5,850 nt of DNA. It comes from Nitrospirota bacterium (GTDB lineage Bacteria; Nitrospirota; Nitrospiria; Nitrospirales; Nitrospiraceae). The stretch covers positions 1-5,850 of the forward strand of contig JAIBHQ010000124.1 in NCBI GenBank assembly GCA_020028595.1, given 5' to 3'. Under the pieces are notes generated by a model, which saw only the letters and a list, made by a program, of their open reading frames with translations, made no database searches and had not been told where the DNA came from. Position 1 is the stretch's first letter. Every line of letters begins with the position of its first letter. This document shows, one piece after another, positions 5,209 to 5,850 of the stretch. The position numbers and the translations under genes are program-made.

Positions 5209-5850
5209 GTGAGCGACTCAGCGATTGTCACGTTTGCACTCATCGCGGCGGTGACCGGGATTGCCTACGGCCTGTATCTGGCCATGTGGGTGTTCAAGCT
5301 CAACGCCGGCAACGCCAAGATGCAGGAAATTGCCAAGGCCATTCAGGAGGGTGCCGGCGCCTACATGAACCGCCAGTACAAGACGGTCGGCGTCGTGGCG
5401 GCCGTGCTGTTTGTGATCCTGTGGGCGGCTGGTTTTGCCTCCGACAAATTCGGCATGCTCACGGCCATCGGCTTTCTCGTGGGGGCCGGAGCGTCGTCGC
5501 TTGCCGGCTATGTCGGCATGATCATCGCGGTGCGCGCGAACGTCCGCACCGCGCAGGCGGCTCATGACGGCATGAATGCCGCCCTGACCGTGGCCTTCCG
5601 CGGCGGGGCGGTGACCGGGCTGCTGCTGATCGGCCTGGGATTGCTGGCGATCACGAGCTTCTATACGCTGGCCTCGCAGTTCGCGGGTCAGGAAAAAGCG
5701 ATCCATGCATTGCTGAGTCTGGGATTCGGCGGCAGTTTGATTTCGGTCTTCGCGCGTGTCGGTGGCGGGATTTATACCAAGGCTGCCGATGTCGGCGCCG
5801 ACCTGGTCGGCAAGGTGGAAGCGGGGATTCCGGAAGACGACCCGCGCAAC
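5209..5850 (+). CDS. hppA: Membrane-bound ion-pumping pyrophosphatase, N-terminal part (runs off window)
   Basis: The enzyme hydrolyses pyrophosphate at the cytoplasmic face of the membrane and uses the energy to pump protons or sodium ions out. The first 214 residues are present, of about 680-700 in the family. Hydrophobic helices lie at about 5-29, 57-75, 83-109, 131-153 and 165-182. The diagnostic segment [18 protein letters not shown] (182-199) continues as [15 protein letters not shown]. By comparison with the plant enzyme, R183, K191, D194, D198, K202, E209 and D210 correspond to residues of the pyrophosphate/magnesium site; all are present. Whether the pump is potassium-dependent, and which ion it moves, depends on residues beyond the window. 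The GTG start has a strong ribosome binding site and its own promoter upstream. In an autotroph or nitrifier-like bacterium it would recover energy from biosynthetic pyrophosphate. Confidence 0.95.
   Translation, partial: MSDSAIVTFALIAAVTGIAYGLYLAMWVFKLNAGNAKMQEIAKAIQEGAGAYMNRQYKTVGVVAAVLFVILWAAGFASDKFGMLTAIGFLVGAGASSLAGYVGMIIAVRANVRTAQAAHDGMNAALTVAFRGGAVTGLLLIGLGLLAITSFYTLASQFAGQEKAIHALLSLGFGGSLISVFARVGGGIYTKAADVGADLVGKVEAGIPEDDPRN

Noticed and set aside
5218..5706. 162-aa open frame on the minus strand opposite hppA
   Set aside because: It is a shadow. The plus strand encodes recognisable membrane pyrophosphatase helices and active-site motifs.
1..5850. CRISPR array, tRNA, rRNA, insertion sequence or phage genes
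   Set aside because: I saw no spaced direct repeats, cloverleaf-like sequence, transposase or integrase motifs on either strand.

Overview
The window looks like GC-rich chromosomal DNA from a free-living respiratory bacterium, most likely of the Nitrospira lineage (Nitrospirota). That placement is an inference. It rests on three things: a bacterial two-gene DNA topoisomerase VI cluster, a secreted multihaem c-type cytochrome next to a membrane pyrophosphatase, and a 120-bp palindromic intergenic repeat that I associate from memory with Nitrospira genomes. No rRNA or other taxonomic marker is present.

Layout, left to right. Positions 1-55 may hold the last codons of an upstream gene. Positions 56-175 are a long imperfect inverted repeat (a REP/MITE-like hairpin). 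A five-haem periplasmic cytochrome (207-1460, +) follows. It converges, with a 10-bp gap, on a small uncharacterised protein (1471-1725, -). A 167-bp divergent spacer (1726-1892) carries a plausible promoter for the small gene. Next come the topoisomerase VI genes: top6B (1893-3971, +), then, 6 bp after its stop, top6A. The top6A start and its conserved body lie in different reading frames: an N-terminal piece from 3978 and the catalytic body ending at 5001. A 207-bp spacer with a good sigma70-type promoter leads to hppA (5209 to the window edge, +), a membrane-bound proton- or sodium-pumping pyrophosphatase.

How the genes relate. top6B supplies the GHKL ATPase and transducer, and top6A the DNA-cleaving tyrosine and Toprim metal site. 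Together they would form an A2B2 type IIB topoisomerase, rare in bacteria. The cytochrome and hppA are energy-conservation genes and appear to be separate transcription units.

The two most notable observations both concern topoisomerase VI. First, the C-terminal tail of subunit B carries QLGLF, a match to the bacterial beta-sliding-clamp binding pentapeptide, which could link this archaeal-type enzyme to the bacterial replisome. Second, the 5' end of top6A is broken: there is a frame change, and about 30 family-conserved residues appear to be missing at about 4074-4087. This could be a sequence error, a real lesion, or translational recoding.
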